From contig NZ_CP032698.1 of NCBI RefSeq assembly GCF_003627815.1, forward strand, positions 5,022,001-5,086,000: a DNA stretch of 64,000 nucleotides, written 5' to 3'. Under the pieces are notes generated by a model. The model was not told where the DNA came from, searched no databases, and was given only the letters and a program-made list of their open reading frames with translations. Position numbers and translations under genes: made by a program. Positions 14,488-26,026 of the stretch are shown here, one piece after another. The DNA is from Streptomyces hundungensis (GTDB lineage: Bacteria > Actinomycetota > Actinomycetes > Streptomycetales > Streptomycetaceae). Position 1 is the first letter of the stretch. Each line of letters starts with the position of its first letter.

Positions 14488-15933
14488 ATGGACACCGATG
14501 TACTCGTCGTCGGCGCCGGCCCGACCGGAATGACGCTGGCCAACGAGCTGCTGACGGCAGGGGTGTCGACCGTGGTGGTCGACAGGCTGTCACGGCGCAG
14601 CGCACTGTCCAAGGCGGGCGGCGTGCAGTCCCGCACACTGGAGATGCTCGACCAACGAGGCCTGCTCGAGCCCCTGTTGGCCACCGGAGACCACCCCGTC
14701 GCCACCGGCCACTTCGCCGGTGTCCCCCTCCCGCACCCCTCGGACCGGCACCGCCTGCCCTGGCGGTCCGTGCCGCAGGTGGTGATCGAGGGCTTCTTCG
14801 AGGACCACCTCGCCGCGCTCGGCCTCCACATCCGGCGGGACCACGAACTGGTCGGCCTCGCCCAGGACGGAACCGGTGTCACGGCGACCTTCGCGGACGG
14901 TACGTCCCTGCGCTCCCGTTACCTCGTCGCCGCCGACGGAGGCCACAGCACCGTACGGTCGCTGCTGCGGGCGGCCTTCCCCGGTGAGCCCGGCACGCTG
15001 ACGATCATCGCCGCGGACGTGCGGCTGGACGGCGCCGATCCGTCCGCCTCGCACACCTGGAACGAGGACGGGCACTGGGCGGCCATGTTCCCGCTCGGCA
15101 CCGACGTACAGGGCAGGCCGTTGCGCCGTCTTGTCCTCGGCGGGCCCGGCATGTCCCTGCCCCGGGAGACCCCGGTCACCGAGGACGACATCCGCGACGG
15201 CCTCAAGACGGTCTTCGGGTCGCGGGTGCAGCTGCTCGAACTGTGCTACGCCCGCCGCATCACCAACGCGTCCCGGCAGGCCGAGCAGTACCGGCACGGG
15301 CGGGTGTTCCTGGCGGGCGACGCGGCCCATGTCCATCTTCCGCTCGGCGCGCAGGGCATGAACACGGGGATGCAGGACGCGTTCAACCTCGGCTGGAAGC
15401 TCGGGGCCGCCGTGCGCGGCTGGGCGCCGACGGGTCTGCTCGACACGTACCACGCGGAACGGCATCCGGTCGGGGCGGCCGTGCTGCGCAACGTGCGGGC
15501 GCAGAGCCTGCTGATGGACTGGGCCGGCACGCGCGATCCGGAGGTCCTGGCGGCGCGGGAGATCTTCACCGACCTGGCCCAACTGCCGGACGTCCAGAGC
15601 CACTTGGCGAACCTCATGTCCGGGATGGCCGTCCGCTACCCCATGCCGGGCGCCGCCGCCTCCTCCGATCCGCTTCTCGGGCTGCCCGTACCGGATCTGG
15701 ACCTCGGCGGGGTCCGGGTGCATGAGCTGCTCCGTGCGGGGCGGGGCGTTCTGCTGGACCCGGAGGACGCGTACGCGTCGGTTGCCGCGGGGTTCTCGGG
15801 CCGGGTGGATCGGGTGGGGCGGGGCGGCGCCACCGGGCCGCTGCTCGTCCGTCCGGACGGTTACGTGTGCTGGGCGGGGTCGGCGTGGCTCGGCCCCGCG
15901 CTCCGTGAGTGGTTCGGCGAGCCGAGCGTTTGA
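14488..15933 (+). CDS. FAD-dependent aromatic monooxygenase
   Basis: A 481-residue flavoprotein hydroxylase of the class that includes PgaE, tetracycline and rifampicin monooxygenases. Residues 1-30 form the FAD dinucleotide fold (DVLVVGAGPTGMTLANEL). The DG motif is YLVAADGGHSTVR near residue 150, and the second FAD motif is FLAGDAAHVHLPLGAQGMNT near residue 275. The C-terminal about 100 residues form the thioredoxin-like region (RVHELLRAGRGVLL, ending LREWFGEPSV) found in this subfamily. The ATG at 14488 has the SD CAGGAGAG. The substrate is unknown; candidates are antibiotic-like aromatics or a polyketide. It is divergent from an Lrp regulator that may induce it. Confidence 0.88.
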   Translation: MDTDVLVVGAGPTGMTLANELLTAGVSTVVVDRLSRRSALSKAGGVQSRTLEMLDQRGLLEPLLATGDHPVATGHFAGVPLPHPSDRHRLPWRSVPQVVIEGFFEDHLAALGLHIRRDHELVGLAQDGTGVTATFADGTSLRSRYLVAADGGHSTVRSLLRAAFPGEPGTLTIIAADVRLDGADPSASHTWNEDGHWAAMFPLGTDVQGRPLRRLVLGGPGMSLPRETPVTEDDIRDGLKTVFGSRVQLLELCYARRITNASRQAEQYRHGRVFLAGDAAHVHLPLGAQGMNTGMQDAFNLGWKLGAAVRGWAPTGLLDTYHAERHPVGAAVLRNVRAQSLLMDWAGTRDPEVLAAREIFTDLAQLPDVQSHLANLMSGMAVRYPMPGAAASSDPLLGLPVPDLDLGGVRVHELLRAGRGVLLDPEDAYASVAAGFSGRVDRVGRGGATGPLLVRPDGYVCWAGSAWLGPALREWFGEPSV

Positions 15934-15959
15934 GGCCCCCCTCGGCGGCCCCTCCACGG

Positions 15960-16310
15960 CTACGGGCCGCGGGGCCCGTCCGCGCAGTTCCCCGCGCCCC
16001 TAACCCCTCTCGATCCTGCGGACCGTGCCCGCGTCTCGCGCAGTTCCCCGCGCCCCTTAGGTGCTCGGTGCTGGCCCGCACCTCAGCCTGTCCGGCGTTT
16101 GAGGACGAGCGCCCTTAAGGCGCGATCGGGGTCTGGGGCGGAGCCCCAGGGTCTTTCGGGTGCGGGCCGTGCGTGGCTGGTCGCGCAGTTCCCCGCGCCC
16201 CTGGCAGGGTCGGTGCGGGCCCGCGTCGGCCACCTCAGCCCGTCCGGCGTTTGAGGACGAGCGCCGTTCAGGCGCGACCGGGGTCTGGGGCGGAGCCCCG
16301 GGCGGGGTTG
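15960..16310. repeat. Dispersed intergenic repeat cluster 2
   Basis: Two module B copies (near 16090 and 16241), two GGGGCGGAGCCCC hairpins and three CGCAGTTCCCCGCGCCCCT modules. This is the only cluster between two genes in the same direction (the monooxygenase and ispE). Confidence 0.85.
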
Positions 16311-16317
16311 GGGGAAA

Positions 16318-17231
16318 ATGGCCCCCGTGAGTACCCCCCGCATCGTCACCGCCCGCGTCCCCGCCAAGGTCAACGTCCAGTTGGGCGTGGGCCCCGCCCG
16401 CCCCGACGGGTTCCACGACCTGGCCAACGTCTTCCTCGCCGTCGCCCTCTACGACACCGTCACCGCAACCCCCGCCGACACCCTCCGCATCACCTGCGAC
16501 GGCCCCGACGCCGCCCAGGTCCCCCTGGACCGTACGAACCTGGCCGCCCGCGCCGCCGAGCTCCTCGCCGCGCGCCACGGCATCGAGCCCGCCGTCCACC
16601 TCCACATCGACAAGGACATCCCCGTCGCGGGCGGCATGGCCGGCGGCAGCGCGGACGGCGCGGGCGCGCTCCTCGCCTGTGACGCGCTGTGGGGTACGAA
16701 CGCCACCCGGGCCGAACTCCTCGACATCTGCGCCGAGTTGGGCAGCGACGTACCGTTCAGCCTCGTCGGCGGGGCGGCCCTCGGCACCGGCCGGGGCGAG
16801 AAGCTGGCGCCCCTCGATGTCGGCGGCACCTTCCACTGGGTGTTCGCCGTGGCGGACGGCGGCCTTTCCACCCCGGCGGTCTACCGCGAGTTCGACCGCC
16901 TCACCCCGGACGCCACCGCCCCGAGGCCTCACCGGCGCTGCTCGAAGCACTCCGTACCGGCGATGCGAAGGCCCTCGCGGGCACCCTCACCAACGACCTC
17001 CAGGCCGCCGCGCTCTCCCTGCGCCCCTCCCTCGCGGACACCCTCGCGGCGGGTACGGCGGCGGGCGCCCTGGCCGCCCTGGTCTCGGGCTCGGGCCCGA
17101 CCACGGCGTTCCTCTGCGCCGACCAGGAGGCAGCCCGCACGGTCGCAGCCGCCCTGACCGCCTCCGGCACGTGCCGCACCGCGCGCACCGCCACGTCACC
17201 GGCCCCGGGCGCGACCGTCCTGACCGACTGA
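16318..17231 (+). pseudogene. ispE: 4-diphosphocytidyl-2-C-methyl-D-erythritol kinase, apparent frameshift
   Basis: IspE phosphorylates CDP-methylerythritol in the non-mevalonate isoprenoid pathway (GHMP kinase family). The N-terminal two-thirds is intact: RVPAKVNVQLGVGPARPDGF, VAGGMAGGSADGAGALLA (the ATP-binding GHMP loop) and LGSDVPFSLVGGAALGTGRG. Near 16918-16922 (GCCCCGAGG) the homology moves to another frame: the expected continuation EASPALLEALRTGDAKALAG and the C-terminal GHMP motif LVSGSGPTTAFLC are read from the -1 frame to the stop at 17231. One extra C in the CCCC run would restore a single frame. IspE is normally essential, so a sequencing error in the homopolymer is more likely than a real mutation. 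ATG 16318 has a purine-rich SD (GGGGGAAA). Confidence 0.85.
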
Positions 17232-17233
17232 GG

Positions 17234-17827
17234 TCAGAGCTCGCGGACGGCGCCGAGGTCGATGTCGGTGGCGTAGGGCTTCGTGACCTTGAGCTGGTCG
17301 CGCTGCATGCCCACGTGTACGTAGGCCCTGGTAAGCGGGTCGAGCTCATACACGTGGACCACCGGCTCGCTGCCGTTGCCACCGCGTTCCACTCGCCAGA
17401 AATTCGGGATTCCGGCGGCCGCGTACTTCTGCGGCTTGGTGGTGCGGTCCCGGGATTCCGAATCAGGGGAGACGACCTCTACGGCCAGCAGCACATCTTC
17501 CGCGCGGTAGCACGTCTGATCCGGCCCGATGACGGACTCTGCCCTGACCACGATGATGTCGGGCTCGGGCCCGTTGCGGTTGTCGAGGACGACGGTCATC
17601 TCCCGCTTGATCTTGAATGCGGAGGGCAAATCGCGGCGCAGACCGCTGACCAGTACTTCCATCACATCGGTGTGGAAATTGCGCTGCGGGCTCACGAAGA
17701 TCAGGCTCCCGTCGATCAGCTCGGTGTGAGACGGGAGATTGGGCAGCGTGAACAGGTCGTCCACGGTGTAGCCGTCCTTGGGTGGCACGGGCCACTGGTG
17801 GCAGTGCTCTACGGACTCGGCGGTCAT
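17234..17827 (-). CDS. Uma2-family (DUF820) putative endonuclease
   Basis: A 197-residue protein of the PD-(D/E)xK-like Uma2 family, very frequent in actinobacteria and cyanobacteria and still without a proven role. The core is visible as GPEPDIIVVRAE (catalytic Asp strand), LLAVEVVSPDSESRDR (Glu strand) and the conserved Lys in TTKPQKYAAAGIPNFW. The N-terminal YTVDDLFTLPNLPSHTELID is also typical. I chose ATG 17827 because GGAGG lies 5 bases upstream. The stop is only two bases from the convergent ispE stop, leaving no room for a separate terminator. Confidence 0.85.
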   Translation of the reverse strand: MTAESVEHCHQWPVPPKDGYTVDDLFTLPNLPSHTELIDGSLIFVSPQRNFHTDVMEVLVSGLRRDLPSAFKIKREMTVVLDNRNGPEPDIIVVRAESVIGPDQTCYRAEDVLLAVEVVSPDSESRDRTTKPQKYAAAGIPNFWRVERGGNGSEPVVHVYELDPLTRAYVHVGMQRDQLKVTKPYATDIDLGAVREL

Positions 17828-17940
17828 GGTTCCTCCCATGGACGGGATTCTTCGGCCTGCCCGTCCACGGTAGCCGCCGCTTTCCGATCACGTCACTACG
17901 AAGGGTGACCCGGCGGTGTCGTGTTCGAGCCCCATGCTCG

Positions 17941-18180
17941 TCAGCCCCGGCACTCCGCGACGAACGCGGTCCACGCTTCGCTGGAGAGGGCAAGGTGGGG
18001 GCCCTGCTTGTCCTTGGAGTCCCGTACGTAGACGGTGGCCGGGCAGACGGCCACCTCTACGCAGTCGTCGCCCTGGGTGCCGCTGTAGCTTGACTTGCGC
18101 CAGGCGAGGGCGACTTCTACGCAGTTGTCGCCCTGGGCGCTGCTGTAGCTGGACTTGAACCAGGCGAGTTCGGTGCTCAT
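17941..18180 (-). CDS. DUF397 protein with a duplicated N-terminal motif
   Basis: A 79-residue protein of the DUF397 family, usually encoded beside XRE/DUF5753 regulators in Streptomyces (Scr1/Scr2-type pairs, toxin-antitoxin-like). The typical motif W-x-KSSYS-x-QGD-CVEVA occurs twice, 20 residues apart (AWFKSSYSSAQGDNCVEVA and AWRKSSYSGTQGDDCVEVA). The C-terminus VYVRDSKDKQGPHL with AWTAFV is the normal DUF397 end. The start overlaps the stop of the regulator gene upstream (ATGA), so the two are translationally coupled. The 60-base duplication looks recent at DNA level. Confidence 0.88.
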   Translation of the reverse strand: MSTELAWFKSSYSSAQGDNCVEVALAWRKSSYSGTQGDDCVEVAVCPATVYVRDSKDKQGPHLALSSEAWTAFVAECRG

Positions 18181-19028
18181 AGGGCTCCTCGGATTCGCTC
18201 CAACAGGTCCCGAGATTTAGCTGGGTTGAGGGCCTGCGAGCGCAGTGTGTCATACCTCTGCTGGAGTGGAACCACCTCTTTTAGGGCGCTGATCAAGCGG
18301 CCGTTCCTCTGTCCCTCGGAGTAGGCGTACCGCTTACCGTCCGGCCCTTCGAGGAGCGCGAGCGGGCCAGCGAGGCACGCGTGGAACTCGCAGTCAGCGG
18401 GCAGGAGCTGAAGCGTCACATTCCTGGGCTGAGTGGCGGCGAGCACGTGGTCCAACATGTCCCGTGTTACCGCATTCCCCCCGATCCTCTGCCGGAAAAC
18501 CGCCTCAGTGACGATGAAGCTGAAAGGGACGTTCGGACGTTCGAGCAGAAGCCGTTGCCGTTCCATCCGGGCGGCGATCTGGGTTTCCACTTGTCCGTCC
18601 GACAGTGGAGGCACTTCGTTCTCGTACAGAGCCCGTACGTACCTCTCCGACTGCAACAACCCCGGCACCATCCGGCACTCGTACGTGCACAGACTCACCG
18701 CCGTCCGCTCGCGCCGCGCCCACTCCCGGAACCACGCCGCCAACCCCGGCTGACGGGTCAGATGGCCGAAGGCCCGCCGCAGCGCGCCCGTGTTGCCCAG
18801 GGCCGCCTCCGCTCGCTCCACGAACTCCTCGTCCGGCATGCGGCGGCCCAACTCGATGGATTCCACCGTGTGTTTGGAGAAGCGGACCAGCGTCGCGAAC
18901 TCTTCGCGCGTGAGCCCGGCGTGTTCGCGCAGGCCCTGTACGAACGCCCCGAACGTCTTGAGGCTGTCCGACGACACGGGCTCACCCGCGCAACCCCCGC
19001 CCCCGCCCCGCTCCCAGCTCTCGGTCAT
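18177..19028 (-). CDS. XRE-family regulator with DUF5753 (Scr1-like)
   Basis: A 283-residue helix-turn-helix protein. Residues about 22-80 form the XRE domain (FGAFVQGLREHAGLTREEFA, then SKHTVESIELGRRMPDEEFV). The rest is the DUF5753 domain, recognised by AVSLCTYECRMVPGLLQSER, YVRALYENEVPPL, RMERQRLLLER, VTEAVFRQRIGG and QLLPADCEFHA. Members pair with DUF397 proteins and affect development and antibiotic production in Streptomyces (family knowledge). A 10-base perfect inverted repeat 16 bases upstream of the start is a likely autoregulatory operator. Confidence 0.9.
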   Translation of the reverse strand: MTESWERGGGGGCAGEPVSSDSLKTFGAFVQGLREHAGLTREEFATLVRFSKHTVESIELGRRMPDEEFVERAEAALGNTGALRRAFGHLTRQPGLAAWFREWARRERTAVSLCTYECRMVPGLLQSERYVRALYENEVPPLSDGQVETQIAARMERQRLLLERPNVPFSFIVTEAVFRQRIGGNAVTRDMLDHVLAATQPRNVTLQLLPADCEFHACLAGPLALLEGPDGKRYAYSEGQRNGRLISALKEVVPLQQRYDTLRSQALNPAKSRDLLERIRGAL

Positions 19029-19043
19029 GTGCCGCCACCTTCC

Positions 19044-19072
19044 GGTGAGTTGATCTCCCCGCTCAACTCACC
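19044..19072 (-). promoter_or_regulatory. Palindromic operator candidate for the Scr1-like gene
   Basis: GGTGAGTTGA (19044-19053) is perfectly inverted as TCAACTCACC (19063-19072) around a 9-base centre, ending 16 bases before the start at 19028. Arm length and spacing fit an XRE dimer site. Confidence 0.6.
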
Positions 19073-19159
19073 CAGGGTGACCGCTCGCGACCGTACCGTC
19101 CACCCTCCGTATCCGTACGCTCGCGCAGCGTACGGACGGCCCACCGTCGACCGACCGCC

Positions 19160-19813
19160 CTACCGCGTGACCTTCAGGCTCGACTTCGCCAGCTCGTACG
19201 CCGGCAGCATCTCCTGGTGCTCCTCGGTGTCCATGCCGCCCAGGTGCAGCACGAGCGTGCCCTGGGGCGTCACCACCGCCAGGGCACGCTCCTGCTTTGC
19301 GGTGTCCATCACCTTGCTGTACGTCTCGTAGACGACCTCCGCCGCCGGAAGCGAGCCCGCCTTGATCTCGGCGTACGCCGCCTTGCGTGCGGTCTTGTCG
19401 GCGCCGACGAACGACTCCAGGGCGGCGCGCGGCGTGCCCGAGGTGGCGGTGTCGGTCCACGCCCGCAGGAAGCCGATGTTGCCCGCCGGCTTCGCGTCGA
19501 TCTCGCAGGACAGGGCGAACGGGCCCTGCTTGGTCAGACCCGCCAGCGGGGAGTCCCCGGCCTCGGCCGCCACGGCCTTCGGCTTCCACTTCGCCGCCAG
19601 GTCGAACGTCGCCGGCAGGGCGCAGGCCGAGCCCGCCGACCCCACAGCGCCGCCCGCCTTCGCCGCCGCGGCCCCGCCCCCCGAAGCGGACGACGGCTCC
19701 ACCGGGCGCGACGGGGCCGCCGACGCCCCCGGATTCTTCTCCTCGCCGCACCCCGTCAGGACCGCCGCCGCCAGCACCACCACGACCGCGCCCCGCACCA
19801 CATCGCGCCGCAT
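19160..19813 (-). CDS. Secreted lipoprotein of unknown function
   Basis: A 217-residue lipoprotein precursor. MRRDVVRGAVVVVLAAAVLT leads to the lipobox LTGC, so Cys21 would be lipidated and the protein anchored outside the membrane. Residues about 22-60 are an Ala/Ser/Pro/Gly linker. The globular part starts at CALPATFDLAAKWKP, contains ALSCEIDAKPAGNIGFLRAW and LAVVTPQGTLVLHLGGMDTE, and ends LPAYELAKSSLKVTR. I recognise the type as a conserved Streptomyces lipoprotein but not a function. It is divergent from the ABC-F gene, sharing about 155 bases of promoter space. Confidence 0.82.
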   Translation of the reverse strand: MRRDVVRGAVVVVLAAAVLTGCGEEKNPGASAAPSRPVEPSSASGGGAAAAKAGGAVGSAGSACALPATFDLAAKWKPKAVAAEAGDSPLAGLTKQGPFALSCEIDAKPAGNIGFLRAWTDTATSGTPRAALESFVGADKTARKAAYAEIKAGSLPAAEVVYETYSKVMDTAKQERALAVVTPQGTLVLHLGGMDTEEHQEMLPAYELAKSSLKVTR

Positions 19814-19969
19814 GAACCCCCGCCCCCTCGACCCTCGTCAGTACCTCGCCGTCCGCGGACCCGTACCGCGGATCACCCCCACGTGATCCCTTGATCACCG
19901 GCCGAACGCTATCCGACCGTCCGCGGCGACTACCCTGGATGACGATCCATCCCCCTGCTCAGGAGTGAA

Positions 19970-21775
<1,806 letters not shown>

Positions 21776-21856
21776 GGCACGGGGTCGAGCACAGCGACAA
21801 GGACGTCGTGCGGCGCTCGCGTAGAGACGGCGTACAGAGTCAGTAACGGCGGCATT

Positions 21857-21897
21857 ACGGGCCGGTTCTCCCTTGGGAACAGGGATGACCGGCCCGT
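21857..21897 (+). terminator. Terminator hairpin after the ABC-F gene
   Basis: ACGGGCCGGT (21857-21866) and ACCGGCCCGT (21888-21897) form a perfect 10-base stem with a 21-base loop, about 80 bases after the ABC-F stop. Confidence 0.6.
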
Positions 21898-21980
21898 GGC
21901 GTGCCGTGCTCCGAGTGATAGAAAGTAGCTCCGTTCGACTGACGTAAAGACGCAAAGACGCAAATTCGGGGGATCTCGTT

Positions 21981-23834
21981 GTGACCCAGCCGCCCAGTTC
22001 CCAGCCGCCGCAGGGGGGCTTCGGAGCACCGCAGGACAAGCCTCAGGGCCCGCCCGCCCAGCCTCAGGGGCCGCCGCCCCAGCCGCCGCACATGCCGCCC
22101 GCTCCGCCCGCCCAGCCGCCGCAGATGCCGCCGGCACCGCCGGCCGGCGCGCCCGGCTACGGCTACCCGCAGGCGCCGGGCCAGCAGCCGGGCTACGGCT
22201 ACCCGCAGGGCCCGCCCCCTCAGCCGGGCTACGGCTACCCGGGCGCCCCGGGCCAGCCGCCGACGCAGGGCAACCCCTACGCGCAGACCCAGCAGGGCGG
22301 TTACGGCTACCCGGGTCAGCCGCAGTACCCGGGCGCTCCGATGCCGCCGCAGGGTGGCGGCGGCAAGAACCCGTTCAAGGGCAAGCCCGCGATGATCGTG
22401 GCCGCGGCGGTCGCGGGCCTGCTGGTCATCGGCGGCGGCGTGTACCTCGCGACGAGCGGCGGCGACGACGACAAGAAGCCCGTCGCCGACAAGAGCAACA
22501 GCGCGACGCCCTCGGGCTCGCCCTCGGTCGACAAGGGCGACGGCAAGGGCGACGGACGCCCCGGCACCGGCGACGACAGCGGTGACGTCAACGCGGGCAT
22601 CAAGCCCGGCGAGGCCCGCGTCTGGTACCACGAGAACGAGACCCCGCTGACCCAGAACGGCGCCACGCAGTACGGCCCCTGGCGCGTCGGCGACGTCGTC
22701 GTCAAGGCCATGTACAAGGAGGCCGTCGGCTACTCGGTCGCCGACGGCAAGGAGAAGTGGAAGGTGTCCCTGGACACCCCCATCTGCGGCGCCCCGCACG
22801 ACACCACCGCGGACGGAAAGATCGTCTTCGGCGTCCAGGAGAACAACACCAAGGACGCCAAGTGCAACCAGCTCCAGATGATCGACTTCGCGGCGGGCAA
22901 GGCGGGCTGGAAGGCGCCGGTGCCGTCCGAGAACACCTTCGACATCATGGTCAGCTTCGACATGGCGATCAGCGGCAACACCGTGGCGCTGGCCCGCATG
23001 GGCGGCGCGAGCGGCTTCTCCATCGCCGACGGCAAGAAGCTCTACGGCACCCCGAAGACCGGTAACTGCCGCTCCGACGCGTTCGCCGGCGGCCCCAAGC
23101 TCATCTCGGTGGGCTCCTGCACCGACCCGAACGACAACAACCTGGACTCCCCGCCGTCGGAGCTCCTCCAGGAACTCGACCCGGCCACCGGCAAGAGCAA
23201 GTGGAACTTCCAGTACGAGAAGGGCTGGACGATCCGCCGGGTCTACTCGATGGACCCGCTGGTGGTGTACGCCACCAACAAGGACAAGAAGACGTGGAAC
23301 ATCTCCACCTTCACCGCTGACGGCAAGCTCCGCTCGCAGGTCGACTCCAAGGCCCAGCTCACCGCGAGTTGCAGCGGCTTCGGCATCATCGACCGCCAGC
23401 TCCAGGACTGCTCGGGCACGGCCGCCGACGCCAACACCCTCTACATCTCCACCGAGGGCAAGCAGTCGGAGGAGCTCGGCGTGGGCCGCAGCAACGAGGT
23501 GATCGCCATCGACCTCGCCACCGGCAAGGAGAAGTGGCACTCGGCCGCGCCCAAGGGCCGCATGATGTCGCCGCTGGCCGTCGAGGGCGGCAAGGTCGTG
23601 CTCTACATCGAGCCCGGCATCGACGACGCGGGCGCCGCGGTCGCGACCCTGCCGCCCACCGGCGGCGCGCCGCAGATCACGCTGCAAAGCCCGGCGGCCG
23701 CCTCCGGCACCGAGCGGAACTTCTACAGCCCCCACACGGTCTGGGCGGGCGGACGGCTCTTCCTGCTCAACGGGCGGGTGAAGAGCCCCAAGGGCGACGA
23801 GCGGGACAACTCGATCCTGTCCTTCGGCAAGTGA
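21981..23834 (+). CDS. PQQ-like beta-propeller membrane protein (first of a tandem pair)
   Basis: A 617-residue single-pass membrane protein. Residues 1-125 are a Pro/Gln/Gly/Tyr-rich cytoplasmic tail with repeated PGYGYPQ units. A membrane segment follows ([20 protein letters not shown]), then a charged linker and an extracellular propeller of PQQ-enzyme-like blades ([35 protein letters not shown]). Four or more cysteines in the outer domain may be disulfide-bonded. There is no sign of quinone-binding residues, so it probably serves as a scaffold or sensor. The start is a GTG at 21981; no strong SD is seen. It is paralogous to the next gene, 46 bases downstream. Confidence 0.82.
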   Translation: MTQPPSSQPPQGGFGAPQDKPQGPPAQPQGPPPQPPHMPPAPPAQPPQMPPAPPAGAPGYGYPQAPGQQPGYGYPQGPPPQPGYGYPGAPGQPPTQGNPYAQTQQGGYGYPGQPQYPGAPMPPQGGGGKNPFKGKPAMIVAAAVAGLLVIGGGVYLATSGGDDDKKPVADKSNSATPSGSPSVDKGDGKGDGRPGTGDDSGDVNAGIKPGEARVWYHENETPLTQNGATQYGPWRVGDVVVKAMYKEAVGYSVADGKEKWKVSLDTPICGAPHDTTADGKIVFGVQENNTKDAKCNQLQMIDFAAGKAGWKAPVPSENTFDIMVSFDMAISGNTVALARMGGASGFSIADGKKLYGTPKTGNCRSDAFAGGPKLISVGSCTDPNDNNLDSPPSELLQELDPATGKSKWNFQYEKGWTIRRVYSMDPLVVYATNKDKKTWNISTFTADGKLRSQVDSKAQLTASCSGFGIIDRQLQDCSGTAADANTLYISTEGKQSEELGVGRSNEVIAIDLATGKEKWHSAAPKGRMMSPLAVEGGKVVLYIEPGIDDAGAAVATLPPTGGAPQITLQSPAAASGTERNFYSPHTVWAGGRLFLLNGRVKSPKGDERDNSILSFGK

Positions 23835-23880
23835 CGCCCCAACTCCCCTTCCCCGCCTTCCAGTCAGAGGTCCCTTCGGC

Positions 23881-25764
23881 ATGAGCCAGCCACCCCAGCC
23901 ACCCCAGCAGCCCCCGCGGCCCGAGGACACGCCTCCCGGCTTCGGCGCCCCGCAGCAGCCCCCGGCCCCCGGGTTCGGCGCACCCCAGCAGCCCCCGGCG
24001 GGCGGCTTCGGCGCGCCCACCCCGCCGCCGCCCACCGGCCCGCCGAGCACCCCGCCGCCCGCGGGACCCCCGGCCTACGGCTATCCGCAGACGCCCCCGC
24101 AGCAGCCGGGTTACGGCTACCCGGCGGCCGCGCCGCAGCAGCAGCCGGGTTACGGCTATCCACAGACGCCTCCGCAGCAGCCGGGCTACGGCTACCCGGG
24201 CCAGCCGGGCCAGCCCGGTCAGCCCGGTTACGGCTACCCGGGGCAGCCCCCCACCCAGCCGATGCAGCCGCAGTACCCGACCCCGGGCGCGCCCGGGCCC
24301 GGGCAGCCCGGCGGCAAGAAGCCGAACACCCAGCTCACGATCATCGTCGCGGCGGTCGTCGCGGTGGCCCTGATCGTCGGCGGCGGCATCTGGTACGCCT
24401 CCGGCAAGGACGACGGCAAGAGCGAGGCCAACTCGGGCGACACCGGCGGCGCCAAGGGCAGCGGCGGCAGCGCGACGGGAGGCGGCGGCAAGGAGAAGGC
24501 GCCCGCCAACACCGCCGCCCACGTGCTCTTCCAGACCCCGCAGCCCCAGGTCAAGGACCTCACCGCGGTGCACGGCTCCTGGCTCACCGACAAGGTGTAC
24601 GTCAAGTCCGGCGTCAAGGAAATCGTCGGCTACGACCCCGCCAAGGGCACCCAGCTGTGGAAGCTTCCGCTGACCGGCAACGTCTGCGAGTCGACCACGC
24701 ACGTCTCGGCCGACGGCAAGACCGCGTTCGCCTTCGAAAGCCAGGACAACGGTGCCAAGTTCGCGTCCTGCACCGAGGTCGCCGGCCTCGACCTCACCAC
24801 CGGCAAGCTGCTGTGGCAGGCCGACATCAAGGGCGCCAACGGCGACCGCAAGACGCGCTTCGACGAGGTCACCCTCGGCGCGGGCACGGTCGCCGCGGGC
24901 GGCCTGGACGGCGGCGCGGCCTGGGACCTGAACACCGGCAAGGAGCTGTGGAAGCCCACCACCACCGCCGACCAGTGCAAGGACGTCGGATACGGCGGCG
25001 GTGACGCGCTCGTGGCCGTCCGCAAGTGCGGCGACTACGAGAAGCCCACCATCAACGTGCAGCCCCTCGACCCCAAGACCGGGCAGCCCCTGTCCACGTA
25101 CAAGATGGTGCCCGGCGTCCAGTACGCGCACATCGTCTCCACCAAGCCGCTGGTGCTGGCCGCCGACGTCGGCGAGAGCGCGGGCGACGGCAGTGGCATC
25201 TCGGACTTCTTCTCCGTCGACGACAAGACCGGCAAGCTGCTCGCGCGCATCCCGGCCCCCGGCGACAAGTACGCCGCGGACTGCGACGGGACCTCCGTCG
25301 AGAAGTGCACGATGGTCGCGGCCGGCGGCGGCAAGCTGTTCGTGCCGACCGAGGAGCACGAGAACGCCTCGACCGCCAACGGCTCCTCGGGCCGCACCAA
25401 CGAGGTCGTCGCCTTCGACCTCACCACCGGCCAGGCCGTGCCCGGCAAGGCGGACGCCGGCGACGGCTACAAGCTGCACCCGCTGCGCATGGACGGCACC
25501 AACGTCATCGCCTACAAGGACGCCCCCTACGACAAGGGCACCCAGGTGGTCAGCATCGACGGCACCACCCTCAAGTCGACGCTGCTCCTGGAGAACCCCT
25601 CCGACCGGTCGGTGCGCGGAGCGATCACCTCGTTCTCGACGGAGTTCTCCGAGATCCTCTACGGCAACGGCCGCCTGTACCTGGGCGCGACGCTCCTGAG
25701 CAAGCCGTACTCGGCGAGCGACTCCGACAAGAAGTTCCTGTTCATGGCGACCGGCACGAGCTGA
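23881..25764 (+). CDS. PQQ-like beta-propeller membrane protein (second of a tandem pair)
   Basis: A 627-residue paralog of the preceding gene with the same order: a Pro/Gln/Gly-rich tail with PGYGYP repeats (residues 1-140), one membrane segment ([20 protein letters not shown]), a Gly/Lys/Ser linker, and an extracellular propeller with blades such as [35 protein letters not shown] and [14 protein letters not shown]. Tail repeats of this kind are common in Streptomyces membrane proteins near serine/threonine kinases, but no kinase is nearby. The pair is probably co-transcribed and ends at a multi-arm terminator at 25775-25872. Confidence 0.85.
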   Translation: MSQPPQPPQQPPRPEDTPPGFGAPQQPPAPGFGAPQQPPAGGFGAPTPPPPTGPPSTPPPAGPPAYGYPQTPPQQPGYGYPAAAPQQQPGYGYPQTPPQQPGYGYPGQPGQPGQPGYGYPGQPPTQPMQPQYPTPGAPGPGQPGGKKPNTQLTIIVAAVVAVALIVGGGIWYASGKDDGKSEANSGDTGGAKGSGGSATGGGGKEKAPANTAAHVLFQTPQPQVKDLTAVHGSWLTDKVYVKSGVKEIVGYDPAKGTQLWKLPLTGNVCESTTHVSADGKTAFAFESQDNGAKFASCTEVAGLDLTTGKLLWQADIKGANGDRKTRFDEVTLGAGTVAAGGLDGGAAWDLNTGKELWKPTTTADQCKDVGYGGGDALVAVRKCGDYEKPTINVQPLDPKTGQPLSTYKMVPGVQYAHIVSTKPLVLAADVGESAGDGSGISDFFSVDDKTGKLLARIPAPGDKYAADCDGTSVEKCTMVAAGGGKLFVPTEEHENASTANGSSGRTNEVVAFDLTTGQAVPGKADAGDGYKLHPLRMDGTNVIAYKDAPYDKGTQVVSIDGTTLKSTLLLENPSDRSVRGAITSFSTEFSEILYGNGRLYLGATLLSKPYSASDSDKKFLFMATGTS

Positions 25765-25774
25765 GCCGCCGCCC

Positions 25775-25872
25775 GACGAAGGCCCCGCCCGACGAAGGCC
25801 CCGCCCGACGAAGGCCCCGCTCGACGAAGGCCCTGCCCGTGGAGAACTCCGCGGGCGGGGCCTTCGCCTTTT
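25775..25872 (+). terminator. Terminator with four tandem 5' arms
   Basis: GACGAAGGCCC recurs at 25775, 25791, 25807 and 25823 in a 16-base tandem repeat. One 3' arm, GCGGGCGGGGCCTTCG (about 25851-25866), is complementary to any of them and is followed by TTTT. The pairing can therefore occur in several registers. Confidence 0.75.
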
Positions 25873-26003
25873 CCCGGCCCTTTCCAGCCACCTTTCCGCA
25901 CGCCCTTCGCCGCAGGTCGGGGGGCGCGCGCGGGCGGCGGAAAACGGCCGAGATGGACGTTTCACTTCCGCACCCACTTCCTCGTACTTCCTCAACCACG
26001 CCT

Positions 26004-26026
26004 GAATGCCGGAGAATTCGGCATTC
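26004..26026. promoter_or_regulatory. Inverted repeat upstream of the response-regulator gene
   Basis: GAATGCCG (26004-26011) and CGGCATTC (26019-26026) form a perfect 8-base inverted repeat around GAGAATT, about 130 bases before the start at 26157. It could be an operator. Nothing else recognisable is seen in 25873-26156. Confidence 0.4.

Noticed and set aside
16900..16940. Programmed frameshift in ispE
   Set aside because: There is no slippery heptamer with stimulatory structure, and no family precedent; a homopolymer sequencing error is simpler, though not proven.
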